Assembly: GCA_029891345.1 (NCBI GenBank)
Contig: CM057000.1
Location: 133,536,163 to 133,600,162, forward strand
DNA: 64,000 nucleotides
Source: Dryococelus australis
Lineage: Eukaryota; Arthropoda; Insecta; Phasmatodea; Phasmatidae
Direction of reading: 5' to 3'
The notes beneath the pieces are model-generated. The model was not told where the DNA came from. It was given only the letters and a program-made list of their open reading frames with translations, and made no database searches. A program made the translations under genes and the position numbers. Every line of letters begins with the position of its first letter. The first letter of the stretch is position 1. Positions 11,650 to 23,836 of this stretch are shown in pieces.

Positions 11650-13755
11650 GAGAAAAGCAAGAAATTTCACAGTCTCGGAGGTGACGAAAGGACGCAATTC
11701 CCCCAAGAATATAGAAGGAAAAGACAGGCTTATTTCAACAGGGTTTGGTTCAAGAAAACGAAGTCATGAGCAAACTTTGATACAATAGTTAGCAATGACG
11801 ACCCATTTGGCGTGGTATGCAAATTGGCCTCAAATAAGATGAATAAGGCAACACCTTCACCAAGCCTCGGGATAAATGGGGAGACTAGCACTGACGTCTG
11901 TAGGTCAATGGAATTTCTGCTCCACGCGCTTCTGCCAGATGACTCGCGAGAAGGAGAGTGGATGAAGTACACCAAGAAGAAACTGAAAATGGTAGAAATC
12001 CTGGATGTGGCAGATGCATATGAGTTTGATCAGGAAGGACTGACTGCAGTGGTGCACAGATTAAGAATGGGAAGGCACCAGACTATGATGATCTGGGAGC
12101 AGAAATGATAAAGAGAAGCTACTCTCAGGATAAAAATAGATCTGCAAAAGCTGTATAATGATCATCTCAGAACTGGTGTGTTTCCTGCCCCTTGGAAACA
12201 AGGAAAACTGCGGATCTTGTATAAAGGAAACAGCAAATATCCAGCAGATCCAGGATCATACAAACCTCTAACATTTCTTCCAGTACTGGGCAAAGTTTAC
12301 GAAAAATTAATCAATATGAGATAATTCATGGCCTTACAAGCCGAAAGAATGCTTCACGAAAAACAATATGGATTTGTAACAGGCATGGGAACAGACTTCG
12401 TCTTATATGTATATCAAGATGTCCACTACAAAATATGTACTTGGTGTATTCCTGAATATTAAAGGAGTGTTCGACAATGCCTGGAGGCCAAAAGTAATGT
12501 ATTAACTAAAGAGGAAATGATGTCCGGCAGACCTCTACAAAGTGATCGTGGACTTTTTTTTGCAAACAGGTAGAGCACATATACTGCGAAAACAATACAA
12601 GTGAAAAAGGAAAGGTTCTGACAAAGAGGTGCCCACAGGGGTTGGTCTTTGAACCTATGCTATGGTATATCCTATTTAATGTTTTTTTTTTTTTTGGAAC
12701 TGGATCTTCCACCATGGTGAGTAACCTTCGAATAAGCACTGATACTGATTACAGGAGATACAACAAGGCAATTATATGAAAAAGCAGCAGGAATAATTAA
12801 GAGGATATGGGATTGGCCACTCCAAGTGAAATTGAGATTTTCCATAAGAAAAAACCAAGATGTTGTTGAAAGGAAAAGTGCAGAGACCACCGAATGTGTA
12901 CTTTGGCGAGGACCCGATAAAAAAATTTACACGAATTCAAGTACTTGGGAGTCACTGTGGATGATAAGATGATCTTCCTCAAGCATGTTGAGTATGTGTC
13001 ACGAAATGCTGTAGTAGTCTTTCAAAAACTAAGAAGAATTGGAAATGCCAGATGGGGCTTCAGTTATAGAACACTCAGAATAATATATAGAGCAATATTT
13101 AAAACCATGATATGATATGGGGCAGTAATATAAGCGTAATATAACTGAGTTAGTGTGGCATAGGACGTCAGTGTCCAGAGGGTGGTGCTCCTGACTGCTA
13201 CTACAGCTTATAGAACCGTATCCAACGAGTCACTTCCGGTCTTGGCTGGAGTACTGCCTGCTGATCTTATGGTTAGATGCCGTGCCATTGTGGTGGAGAG
13301 AGCGCGAGTCGTAAGATTGTCGAATAAGGAGAAGTCAGACATCATGGAAGAAGTTCTCCAGAAGTGGCAAGAGGCATGGTCAACTGCCGAAAAAGGGAGA
13401 GTTATGTACTTGCTGATTACAGAAGTAAAGGAAAGAATGAAATGGGATTGGATCAGCACAGTTTAATTACAGTACGCAACTAAATACAGGCCACGGGAAC
13501 TTCAAGGCGAAACTTCACAGTTTTCGGCTGGCGCGATCAACGTTATGTGACGTTTGCGCTATCGACGACACAATGCAGCATGTGATTATGGAATTCATCA
13601 AAACTGAAGACATCAGGCAATGGCTGCAGGAAATAACATATAGAAAGTGCATTCATGTGGAATTGGGTGAGGTAATGAAAGATAAAGAGTTCCACAGGAT
13701 ATGGAACGAATTTGGCACAAATATTGTGAAGAGACTGGAGCAATACGACCAATAG
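11650..13755 (+). pseudogene. R1-clade non-LTR retrotransposon ORF2 remnant
   Basis: This is the reverse transcriptase and C-terminal part of a non-LTR retrotransposon ORF2. Translation in shifting frames gives family landmarks in order. The linker before the reverse transcriptase (LLPDDSREGEW) lies in 11812-12108. Then come RTGVFPAPWKQGKLRILYKG and DPGSYKPLTFLPVLGKVYEK near 12170-12305, a QYGFVTGMGT block near 12365, FKYLGVTVDDKM near 12935-12970, and the late domain LTATTAYRTVSNESLPVLAG at 13188-13247. A terminal zinc-knuckle-like segment (LCDVC...DTMQHV) lies near 13550-13590, where the expected last cysteine reads as phenylalanine. The R1/TRAS-type clade is inferred from these blocks. The endonuclease and ORF1 are absent (5' truncation), there are many stops and frameshifts, the catalytic YxDD is not recognisable, and a T-run at 12679-12695 interrupts the reverse transcriptase region. 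It cannot be active. Confidence 0.85.
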
Positions 13756-14150
13756 TGTGGGGAAAATTCCGAACATCCATTAAGGGATATTCGGGTAAAG
13801 GCTTCACGGTTTGAAGTCGGAAAAAATCTGATTGGGGAGGAGGTTAGGTTTCGCCGAGAGAAACGATAGAATACCGTGTGAACACACTAAGATCTGTGAA
13901 TGGTCCGAAAGGGGAAGAGGATAAAGTGGCGTGCATTGACTTACTCGTCCGAGTACAGTTGCAGTTTGGGAGGATGAAAGGTGTGCCAACCTGTGCATTC
14001 TTCCACCGTGCGTGCAATCAACATTGCCATGGGCCATCTTCCCTTTATTCACGCGTGGGACAAGTGACACTGTGGAATTTCAGAAAAATTATATATAATG
14101 TAAACGTGCTGATTCATACCCTCTGATATAATAAAAATATACAGAAAGAA
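13756..14150 (+). other. probable 3' UTR of the R1-type remnant
   Basis: Follows the last ORF2 stop (TAG at about 13753) and runs to an A-rich stretch with ATAATAAAAATATACAG near 14126-14145. I assign it to the retrotransposon by position only. The short open frames on both strands here are not supported as genes. Confidence 0.4.
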
Positions 14151-14329
14151 AAATAAGCAAGATGGCCATTGCACATTGTGCTGCACTAACTTATGTCAAA
14201 AAATGTTAAAATTCCAAGCTAACGAGGACTGATCGTCCCTTCATGTCTTCCAGTAAGGCTGCTTCTACAAGTTGGGAAGATCAACGTTAAAATTTTGGCA
14301 AAGGGAGCATATTCGCCGTAAGTTAAGCG

Positions 14330-14860
14330 CGAGTGTCGGAAAGGTACCAAATTTTCTCTATTTTATACGTTAAAAAAAAACAGAGTAAGAGCAATCATCA
14401 TAAATCAAATGATAAATAATTTCGTAACTTTAATCAATTCACGCTTATTTCCAACTCTTGTGAAGCCCCGCTAAAGTTCTGTTTTAAGGATGTTCCTCCC
14501 CGACTCATGCTAACAAAACTTAACCGAGTCGAGAAAATTACACCAAACGGACAACGGATTGCATTTCTGCGTGCAATTATGTTTTGCATAAAATCTATTT
14601 TTAGTAGGCATTATCAACACAACTATTTTCTCTGTTTTTATTCACATATGATTTATGATTGAAATGTTATAGTTTATAGATAAAGTATAATTAAAAGTTC
14701 AAGTTAACAAAAAATTATATACTTTAATGTTGATGCAAGTAAAAAAAAAGCTTGTGATGCAAAATATATTTAGGAAACAAACACACATGGCGTACATTTG
14801 ATGGTTTCCCAAATGTTTGATTCAAAGAGGGTGAAGAAACCGGGAATAGATTATAAGTAA
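14330..14860 (+). repeat. interspersed repeat family X, copy 2
   Basis: Colinear with 5040-5600. Shared blocks include ACCAAACGGACAACGG, GGCATTATCAACACAACT, TATACTTTAATGTTGATGCA and GGGTGAAGAAACCGGGAATA, in the same order. Divergence is substantial, implying an old family. No open frame is shared between the copies. Confidence 0.55.
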
Positions 14861-15003
14861 AATATTTCTCTTTTATTATTCACATAGCTTAAAATGTTAA
14901 TTGAAAGTCACCTTTTGGAACACTGTGCACCTAGCGGCGGAAATTTCCCTTATTCCAAACTCTCACATAATAAATCTCGTTATGTTACTAACCTGAGTAA
15001 GGA

Positions 15004-15254
15004 GCTGCGGTGACTTAGCGGTTAGCATGCTCGCCTCCCACAAGGGCGAACCGGGTTCGATGCCCGGCCGGGTCACCCCCGGATTTTCGCATATGGGAAT
15101 CGTGCTGGACGATGCCGCTGGTAGACGGGTTTTCTCGGGGATCTCTCTTTTCCCCCTCCCTTTCACTCCGTGGATGCTTCATACTCACTCCTATCACCCT
15201 CATCGTCTCTCAGGACCTCGCTGTTCAAAGCCACCCAAACCTCTCCACTCTTTA
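15004..15254 (+). repeat. SINE family A
   Basis: A nearly full-length copy. It has an A-box-like GACTTAGCGGTTAGC, a B-box GGGTTCGATGC, the CCGGATTTTCGCATATGGG body, and a 3' part ending in CAAAGCCACCCAAACCTC and TTTATTCACCC. Confidence 0.9.
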
Positions 15255-15280
15255 TTCACCCTAACTTGGGTAGATTAACC

Positions 15281-15553
15281 TTACTTCCGACGAAGATACC
15301 TTTGCAACGGTGTCTCCATCTTGCGCGCCAAGAGAAAACAACTTGCTGTCTGTCCAATGTCCCGTTGTGCCCCGAGGGCTTTCGTTTCCGCGGAAACTCT
15401 TGTTTGTTTTGCCAATCTCTTGATGCTGGCCTGTTCTTGCTCCTCTTGAAAGCCACCCCGCAAGCTGTTGAAGATCGAGGCCATGTTCCAATTGAGTTTG
15501 GCTTTTTTGTCATTTGTATTTTGCATTTTGCAAAGGCTCAAGTCGGAACACAT
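15281..15553 (-). CDS. candidate coding exon, unrecognised
   Basis: On the minus strand a 90-codon frame starts at 15553. An internal ATG in a good context (GGAACATGGCC, near 15485) is followed by a Lys/Arg/Gln-rich segment ending METPLQRYLRRK. Just before the stop is CGGAAGTAAGG, which could act as a 5' splice site (near 15285-15295). I recognise no family. Open frames on the other strand overlap it, so the frame may be fortuitous. It lies directly beside a SINE and is not part of it. Proposed only as a low-confidence first exon or processed fragment. Confidence 0.2.
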   Translation of the reverse strand: MCSDLSLCKMQNTNDKKAKLNWNMASIFNSLRGGFQEEQEQASIKRLAKQTRVSAETKALGAQRDIGQTASCFLLARKMETPLQRYLRRK

Positions 15554-15600
15554 CGCTATTCAACTGTCTATTTTGTTGCGTCGTGATTCCAAACCCAATA

Positions 15601-16578
15601 AAGTCTTGAAATGAACAGTAATTATTTCCGAAAGCTGTCAGAAGCCATAATAAATAAAATATAACAATTACAAAGTGAAATTGTTACTAACCAATAAATG
15701 TCAACAGAAAAAACATATTTATATGATACTTAGCAACCTTTATGCAACAATTATTGTAATTCCCCCTTAGTTTTCCCAGCATCCTCGCCAATATGTGTAA
15801 TTTAACACTTTAAAAAGGCAAAACTAACATGGCGGTATTTAGTAATTTGTCAGCTTCGCAGTTGACGAAATCCCAAACGCTAATTTAAATAATATGTCGT
15901 AATTTTCGAGAGAATGCATATCAGATTTAGCGCTCAAGAAAGGCAAATTCATAACAAGTTTTGGACTTATGATATTTCGATCTACGGAGTCAACTCAAAA
16001 TACATGGAATTTTGGTCAAGAAAACTAAACATGTTGCTTTAACATAAAAACATTGTGTTTAGGGAAGGGTTTCTCATCCCATTAAAACATTACACATACT
16101 TATAACCAATCGTACTGAAAAATCGTCATTACTTATTGTGTTTCCGTTTGTTTACAGTACATTTGAGTAGCCCATATGCAAAAGTAGCTATATCCACTTC
16201 AAAAGTTGTTCAGTGAGAGAGAAAAACTTCTAGAATCATTTTAAATTAAGGTATCAATATACTTTATTGTTAATTCAACTAAGGCAAATGAATTGTGTTA
16301 GCGGACAAAATGTGTATAATCTAGCACGATAAATAAAATTGCTATTTATTAAAATAAAATGAATCTAACTGGTTTTGCAACTGGATAATGGATTTAGCTG
16401 GTTTTGGAACTGAAATATCCACGACATTTCATTTTTGCACATATGCAAAAACAGCTAAAGTTCAGGTTAGATTATTGAATGAGACGGGAGTATTTTGTGA
16501 GATTAGTATAGTTTCATACAATATACCTTAATATAAACATTCTCCTCTTTTAAATCGACATCAAATTCACATGAAATT
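15601..16578. other. unassigned AT-rich intergenic sequence
   Basis: I see no open frame, tandem repeat or element signature. The TTTGCAACTGGATAATG and TTTTGGAACTGAAATAT stretches near 16370-16420 repeat one short phrase (TAACTGGTTTTG / TAGCTGGTTTTG) about 33 bp apart. Confidence 0.45.
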
Positions 16579-16720
16579 GGGGCCGCGTTGCTGAGTGGTT
16601 AGACTGCTCGCCTCATAACCATGGCAAACCGGGTTCAACCCGCGGCCGGCTCACTCCGGATTTTGGCAAGTGGGACGACATCGCTGTTAATAGTCACCCA
16701 AATCTCTTCAATCGCTCACT
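16579..16720 (+). repeat. SINE family A, internally deleted
   Basis: The tRNA-like head (GCTGAGTGGTTAGACTGC, GGGTTCAACCC) is followed by CCGGATTTTGGCAAGTGGG. It then jumps to the 3' end (TAGTCACCCAAATCTCTTCA), so the middle of the element is missing. Confidence 0.85.
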
Positions 16721-16945
16721 CCTTTTCAATGTTACGCTTCCACGTTTGTGGACATTGTCTTGGCTTCTTAGACTTGTTGGAAGGTGTTTGAACAATGCAT
16801 TCATCCTCATTCATTTCATTAACTTCCTGTCCTAATACATTTGTGGAAAATACTTTAACCAAACCGAGAAGTAACTGTAAAACTGAAATAAGAATTACGC
16901 TGTTGATAAGGTACCTGTTGTTCTCCAGTATCACCAACATATTAT

Positions 16946-17359
16946 AGGCTGTTCGCGGTAAAATCAGAACTTTTGAAAGTCCTGCTCAAGATCTACTTTC
17001 ATGCACGTTGTGTAGTCTTCCGCCTTATGAGAAATTGACTGCCATGAGCCTCATCACATTATTCAGGCGTCGGTCAAGTGAATTTGCGAAATTATCGGAA
17101 AAGTAAATATTTTACCAATCCGCCAACTTTTACACTTTGATGGAAAAAAAAATAACGGAAAGCGAAATAATTAATCCAAGTTGTCACAAATGGTTTCCTA
17201 ACACTTTTTATTGGACGTTAAGTTATGGAGCAACCTTTCCCTCCATCGTTACCAACTTTACTGGGCGCATTTCACTTACTGTGCCCGTTAAAATATATAG
17301 GAGCAGAGACATTTTTTTTAGGTTGATTTCAAAAGTGCTCACTTCATCGTTAACAGCCT
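16946..17359 (+). mobile_element. MITE family M, copy 2
   Basis: Ends AGGCTGTTCGCGGTAAAAT and TCATCGTTAACAGCCT, with the shared interior (GATCTACTTTCATGCACG, CGGTCAAGTGAA, ACCAACTTTACTGGGCG). An open frame covering its interior (17137-17388) is not conserved in other copies and is rejected as a gene. Confidence 0.85.
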
Positions 17360-17362
17360 TTA

Positions 17363-18004
17363 CTTACTTAGAGTTTCAAATTGCTTAAATATATACTATT
17401 CTATTACTCCATAGTATTTTTATTATGTATACCGGTCAATATATTAATATTTAAAAAAAAAACTTTATTAACCGAATATAAACCCAATGGTAAAATAAAA
17501 AGGATATAGTTTATTTTGCTTCTTGAGATGTAACATATCAACCTTTTCATTAGGATTTAACTGTTTTAGCGATCGTTTAAGTGGCAGATGGATGTAACTG
17601 TTTTTCGCAACTGGAAAGAGCGTGGATTTTAATTCTTTTGGTATTGGATCCACTTTTCTTCCTTTATTTCACAGGGTTTCTAACTGCTTTTGCACATTTT
17701 TGAAATGTTTGGTTCGTAACCAACGATTTAAGGAATCCAGTGATTCCAATATTTCATTTTTTTATTTTTTTATTATTTGGATACAGCTGCTTTTTACAAA
17801 TGGACTACTTATTTCATGGTAAATATTTCCATGAATATGTAGATAATTTTAAGAACACTGCTTAAAAGAAAGCATAGTACGTCGCCGAAGACAATATACA
17901 GTCAGCGTGCAGCATTTCACGTTGTTTCCTGAGCAGAAACGATGCTCTGGTGAGACAGTCGCATGTCGCTGGATGACGGACAAGGATGTCGCTGGTTTTA
18001 TTAG
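17363..18004. other. unassigned AT-rich intergenic sequence
   Basis: AT-rich DNA with T-runs near 17750-17780. No gene or element is supported. Confidence 0.45.
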
Positions 18005-18240
18005 TTCATTGGAGAAGTTTGGGCGACTCTCAACATCTGGGCCTCGAGAGCCGATGAGAGCGAAGAGAGGTGAATGGAGCAGCACCGGAGTGCAAAAAGT
18101 GTGGGGGGGGGGGGGAACTGGGATAATTCGCCGATAAACGCCATCGTCCGGCATGATTCCTACATGCGATAATCTGGGAATCGAACCCGGATTACCTTGG
18201 TGGAATGCAAGCGGTCTAGCTGCTGCACCACCGCGGCCCC
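18005..18240 (-). repeat. SINE family A, minus strand
   Basis: Reverse-oriented copy. It begins with the inverted tail (GAGAAGTTTGGGCGACTC) and ends with the inverted head (TGCACCACCGCGGCCCC). A run of G at 18103-18116 replaces the pyrimidine-rich part of the body, a likely slippage expansion. The tRNA-like B box is readable as ATCGAACCCGG on this strand. Confidence 0.9.
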
Positions 18241-18603
18241 GGCTCTGTTCGTCCACACAATTTATTGGCACATACGGTTCCCGGCACGTTTTGTGTGTGA
18301 TGCCTGAACGGGTCAAATTAAGGGTAATTCCTGGGCGTCCTCCCTCTCGCTGCCTATCGCAACCAGAACACCCCAATTCTCTCAATCTCCGTCATTTGAT
18401 CATGCGCCTATTTCGCACGGGTCTCAGCACATTTATTGCTCATTATTCACGCATGAAAATAATTGTGTGTGTTGAACTACGTATGCTGTTGGCATGAATG
18501 TTTATACATCCCCCGTTGAAAGTGATGGCATTACCCTCAAACGACGTAGGCATTTACATCGCGCGGCAACGAATAAAACTTGAAGTGAACCATTGAAATC
18601 TCT

Positions 18604-19060
18604 GGCTGTGTTCGAATTCGCCAGCTAAGAGCCCTTATCAGTCTTCGTGCCCTTGAAAAGTGCATCCCGGATGTGAATTCACATTGCCGCTGTCCGAATT
18701 CACGGCCAGGGTACACTATGCACCCTAGAACGTCGCCCTTCAGCCAGTGGCACGAGCAACATGCCCTACTCGAGCCCTAGATAGTTTTCGATTCTGTTTG
18801 AAATATTTAACTTGTTTGTGTTTGTTTTGTGTTCACAACTCTGCACGTCCACGGAAAAAAAAAAACACCTGCAAACGCCACAAAGACAAATTAAATTCGT
18901 ACAGAGAAAAATCCGACAGAAGAAAACTCGAGGTGGAAATGAACGCAGGTGTCCGAATTCACTAACGAATATTTCTCAAGATGGGAGCAAGCGATCGTGG
19001 AATGGGACGGGATCAATGGTAAGTGAGCATGGGCACATTACACGGAAATCGAACACAGCC
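18604..19060. mobile_element. MITE with GGCTGTGTTCGA termini
   Basis: A 457-bp segment starts GGCTGTGTTCGAATTCG and ends CACGGAAATCGAACACAGCC, giving terminal inverted repeats of roughly 12-16 bp. TGTCCGAATTCAC-type motifs recur inside, near both ends (about 18693 and 18950). No target duplication is clear. The open frames inside are not recognisable. Confidence 0.6.
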
Positions 19061-19835
19061 TACATTTAGCGACTTTCGCCGTAGCAGAGTTATTTTTACA
19101 GGATGTGCAAATTTTTATGGCAACGAGTGTGTATATACGCGAGTTGATTTGATTCATAATTTGGTTTATTACATAAGAATCGATACACTCACGTGGGGAA
19201 TAACCCCCGCAAATAGCGAGTAATATAAACAACAACAGATGAACTTCATTTCACAATTCCAGTTACACGTTTCATATTAACTCTCCTTGTGATAATTTCC
19301 GTGAAATAAAGGGACAGGAGTGACAACGCAAATAATTGTAACATAAGAATAAATGGAAATAATACACAAAGTGAAAACTGAACTATAAAAACCCGGCAAA
19401 GGGAAAGCATTACAAAACGAACCGCAAGACAAAAAATTGCAAATAGTGTAACTTACGCCGTGTATGAATGGAATAAAGAACCAAATTAAATTACGAAAGG
19501 AAACATATTTGAAAGAAATAAAATTGCCGATCAAAATATGTTTGTATATGATTTTCACTCTTGAATTTCGTCTCACCAACTGAATTTTAATTTTTTTTAA
19601 ATGTACTTTTCGTGGAATCTGTACTAGTAATATTTCATATATAATTATAGTGTCCTCTGAGTTAACGTATTTGCTTTGTACCTCTAAATGTGAGTAAATA
19701 TTTTAGAGAAAATTTGCCTTGAATCATCTATGCCTATTTTTACTAGCACTCGACTGCCTCTCATAATTTTAGAAAATTCATTATTTACGTTTAGCCTCGT
19801 ACAGGGCGCCAGCTAGCAGTTCGTAAAACGAGTAT
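19061..19835. other. unassigned AT-rich intergenic sequence
   Basis: I see nothing assignable. A minus-strand frame of 100 codons at 19277-19579 is AT-rich and hydrophobic by composition and matches no family known to me. Confidence 0.45.
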
Positions 19836-20458
19836 AGGCTGTTCACGATAATGTGATCAATTTATAAATGAACCTTAGAAAAAACTCACTGCCCCCGCAT
19901 GCATATATTTTAATGGGCGTAGTAAGTGACATTCGCGCAGTAAAATTGGTAACGATGGATGGAAAGTAGTTCACAATTTAACGTTGAATAAAAAGTGTCA
20001 GATAACCATTTGTGATAACATAAAATTATTTCTTTCGCTTTTTTTTTTAAATGCATGTAAGTGTAAAAATAAAAGGATTGGTAAAGTATTTACTTTCTTA
20101 ATAATTTCACAGTTTCATTTGACCGACGGAATAATATAGTGCTGAGGCCCATGGTAAAGTTCATTTTACATAATGCGAAGTAATACACAACGAGCACACA
20201 AGTAGATCTTAAGCAGGACTTTCAAAAGTGTTCACGACAAAGTGAGCACTTCTGAATGCCCTCTCATTTGGTATATTAGTCAATTTATACATTTTAGTTT
20301 AGCCTTACACTTTAACTTCCGAGTGCGGAAGAATATACACACTGCGTTTATTACTTACATGGCAATATTTATTTAAAAAAAACGGGAAAGGGTAAAAAAT
20401 GGCTGAAAAAAGAAAGTAACGAGGGCGTCAAAAGTGCTCACTTTACCGTGAACAGCCT
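19836..20458 (-). mobile_element. chimeric MITE family M: long form joined to short form
   Basis: The left part (from AGGCTGTTCACGATAATG) follows the long family M element to GCAGGACTTTCAAAAGTG near 20215-20230. Without completing its terminal repeat, it then continues as the start of a second, shorter relative (TTCACGACAAAGTGAGCAC), which runs to CTTTACCGTGAACAGCCT at 20458. The short form recurs alone at 63351-63561. The joint lies in the shared TTCAC of the terminal repeats. Confidence 0.75.
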
Positions 20459-21064
20459 ATAGACCCATATGACAACTAGGTGGGTGCCTTAAAGGCGTTC
20501 GAAAGGTAAAAATGTCCTAAATATTTAGCATATACATTCCTTTTCGTAATCACATGAAATGAGAGGCTGAAAAATAATATGACTATGAAAGAAAATGATT
20601 TTTAAAACAAAGAGGAAATAAGTTACACGAACATTAAAATTATCTTATTTCAATTAAAATTTTGCAAATGGTACAAATGCAATACGCTATGCTAGGCCCT
20701 ATAGCTTAAAATATTTGTTCGTGTTATTGTAATGCCATGAAGAATTTTTCTTGGAAATTCGTTTCGCGTCTCGTGCATATTTCAGTTTGGAATTATGAGA
20801 TAAAATAGCTAGAAAATAAATTGTTGATACACATGAGCCAAGAGTCGGGTTTTAAAGAAATTGCAGTGACTTCATGATAAAATAATTGTTTAAAATTTGT
20901 AGAGTGAAAATAATCACCTTAAAGCCAAAAAAATTGATTGATGTATTTTTTTTTCAATTATTTTATACTTCTATTAAATTATAATCAATATCGTGAAACG
21001 ATAAAATATTTTTCAACTATAAGGACAATATGTTTGCATCTGGAGCAGCCTTTAGGTGTCATGC
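20459..21064. other. unassigned AT-rich intergenic sequence
   Basis: No gene, tandem repeat or terminal-repeat signature is seen in this stretch. Confidence 0.45.
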
Positions 21065-21222
21065 AAATTTAGGCTTTTTAACGTCCCCCGGTTTTATGCT
21101 TGAAAGCTTGGCGAGGGACGGCTTATAGACTAAATTATAACCTAACTGAAATTAACACGCATGCCTTAACCGGGATTCGAACCCAGAGCATCCCCAACCA
21201 CTGCGCCACGGGATGTCGGCTA
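21065..21222 (-). repeat. tRNA-derived SINE, family C fragment
   Basis: On the minus strand a tRNA-like head reads CCCGTGGCGCAGTGGTTGG, then a B-box GGGTTCGAATCCCGG. The body ends in ACCGGGGGACGTTAAAAAGC. It differs in sequence from families A and B. It is too degenerate and too short on the acceptor side to call a tRNA gene. Confidence 0.65.
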
Positions 21223-21930
21223 TGGAGTTAACAGGTCATTCGTTTGAACAAAGCGAAGATGAAGTGGAGGAAGCGATTACGTCTGACGATAAAATAATAA
21301 CGGCGTCTAAAACAAATTTGCTAGCTTAGACGGTGTTCGTGCAGGTAGAATATTATAAACGTGGCGTAGTAATTTCAATTTTAATAATAAGCTAGGCATC
21401 CCAGATGACGACACTTACAGGAGACGCCGAAGGGTAATAATTCCGCGCGTCTGGAGCGTCGACGCGAAAGCCCTTGCGCCTTCCCAGCTGCGGGAGGGGA
21501 TGGAGGAGCACTCGCTAACGACGACAATTAGGACTGCCGCCATCTTCCCTCACCCAAGTAGGGGGCATAAAACTAGCGATAAGCCTCGGTCCCGGATCGT
21601 AAAACAGACTGGCGACTGTAAAACAGGCTCTCCGAGAGATCGGACCGTGTCGACATGAAAACCTGGCGGGCAATTCGCGAGTCTCTACCACCGCGCCCCG
21701 ACCCTGGTCCCCGTTACGACTGCCTGCTTTATAGGGCGCGGGTACAGTATGAGGGGGTCGCATGTCTCCTGCTTTCTTCCAGCGATGGAGGAAGAGGGTC
21801 GGAAAAAATATCATGCGTGTGGAGTCGAAGGAAATTTGGTGGAGTGATAAATTTCTACGTAGACGATCCCTAGATTGTTTTGTGAAAACGTAAAATATAA
21901 CATAAATAAAAACATTCAGGTTGAAGAATT

Positions 21931-22156
21931 TTAGACGGCTCTTAGCATCGCTGTCTTGAGAGCCAATGAGGGTGAACGAGGTGAATATGGAGCAGCGCCG
22001 GAATGAGGGGGGAGAAACGGGAGATCCCCGAGAAAACCCGCCAGAATCGTCCGGCACGGTTCTCACATGTGAAAATCCGGAGTGGCCCGGCCGGGTATTG
22101 AACCCGGATCGCCTTGGTGGGAGGAGAGCTGGCTAACAGCTCAGCCACCGTGGCCC
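21931..22156 (-). repeat. SINE family A, minus strand
   Basis: A well-preserved reverse copy running from AGACGGCTCTTAGCATCG (inverted tail) to CTCAGCCACCGTGGCCCC (inverted head). It includes GAGATCCCCGAGAAAACCC and the inverted B box ATTGAACCCGG. The longer minus-strand frame overlapping it (21515-22066) is largely the SINE. Confidence 0.93.
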
Positions 22157-23414
22157 CAAGACATTCAGGCTACCAAGAATTTTGCGTACTTTTTTTTTTG
22201 TGCCGCTGCAATGACAAAACTGGTCCATCTCTGCTGGACAAACTCTTTAAATGACGTAACAATCCTAGGCTATACGCTTACAGCTAGGTGATCAAGAATA
22301 GGACCTGCAGCAACACAATGATGGCCGGGAACATTGTTCAAAATAACGAAGATATTTCACTTTTAAAATAATAGTTACATACCTGGGTAGTAGCACTAAC
22401 AGCTGTAACAATAAACAAAACATACCAAGTAACTGTGGGTAGAAGTAAAGGTGCAATCACATAAGCCCAAAAATCTCAAGGAGGCTTTACTTTGACAAAC
22501 TTTAAACCCGTTTAATTCGAACGATTTTTTTTCGAACTCAGCGGCAGTGAGATTTGTAATTTAACAGTGACTATTAAAAATGAGCAACAGGCGTAAGAAC
22601 AGTTTTGTTCGGGTAAAAAGCACCATCACACATTACACTGTTATCGAACTGGCGTGTATACATACATTACCTTACATCACATTGTCCTTTCTGCATTCAC
22701 CCAATTTTAAGAACAGCAACTGAACATTAATGAATAATTTATCTTCTTCTAGCCATTACAATATTAAATGAGTCTAGTCTAGTCATACGGCAGTGGGTGT
22801 TAATGTTAAAGGCGAAAACTTAGAAAACTGTGACATTGGAAAAAATGTTTAAAGTTATTTGGTCACTTGGCCTGTGGGTTTGATGTCGATATGTTGGACT
22901 ACTTCTCTCTTTCGCGCCTTTTCTTCTTTCTTGTCGAGATATTTCGTTCATTTGTGCATTTCATTTGTTTAGGGGGGGGGGGTGCATTTCTTTGAATGTT
23001 ATTTAGTGTATTGTGGTGGTGTCAGACCCCTAAGAATTGCTAGGTATAAATCACTGCTTATTCGCTACGCGCTTTCTATTCTCCCGTGGTGAGCTTGGGG
23101 GGGGGGGGGGGGGAAGGTCGAAGAGTTGAGAGTTTTTGTCACAATGTTGCTAACCAGTACAATAGTGAGGTAATTTGTCAGCATATCTGGCGTAAGGTAG
23201 AACACGGCTGTAGTTTTAATATCCGCTCCTGCGACTTACTACACAATTAAGAACTTGTTACCTATTCACATATTTTGAGTTTTTTTACGTCGAGGCTCAA
23301 GACTAAACCTATACAAGCCATCTTTCTTTCTTTTTAATTATTCCGAGGGTCCTGGGATATCAACAGTTGCCAATGAATCTTGTATGACAACAATCGATAA
23401 ACAGCCGCCGGTGG
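22157..23414. other. intergenic sequence with poly(G) tracts
   Basis: Contains a 9-10-base G run at 22973-22982 and a 16-base G run at about 23098-23113. No gene or mobile element is recognised. Confidence 0.5.
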
Positions 23415-23836
23415 AGGCTGTTCACGATAAAGTGAGCACTTTTGAAATCAACCTTAGTAGAAACTCACTGTCCCTACCTGCACATATTTTAACGGGCGCA
23501 CTGAGTGACATGTACCCAGTAAAGTTGGTAACGATGGATAGGAAGTAATTCCGTATCTTAACATCGAATAAAAATTATTAGGTAACCATTTCAGATAATT
23601 TAAATCCTTTCTTTCGCTTTATGTTTTTTTTAAATGTATCGAAGTGTAAAAATGTAAAATATTGTAAAATATTTAATTTTCTAATAATTTTACAGTTTCA
23701 CTTGGCCGACGCATGAATAAAGTGACGAGGCTCATGACAATGTTATTTTTTACATAAGGTGGAAGAATACCTAACTTGCATACAAGTAGATACTAAGCAG
23801 GGGATTCAGAAGTGCTCATTTGACCGTGTACAACCT
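23415..23836 (-). mobile_element. MITE family M, copy
   Basis: Begins AGGCTGTTCACGATAAAG and ends TTGACCGTGTACAACCT, with the same interior order as the 7408-7833 copy (AAAGTTGGTAACGATGG, CTTGGCCGACGCATGAAT, ACAAGTAGATACTAAGCAG). Confidence 0.87.

Noticed and set aside
17849..18385. 178-codon minus-strand frame
   Set aside because: Its centre is a reverse SINE A copy containing a G-run. It has no independent support.
21515..22066. 183-codon minus-strand frame
   Set aside because: A large part is the family A SINE read in frame. The same residues appear in frames of other SINE copies.
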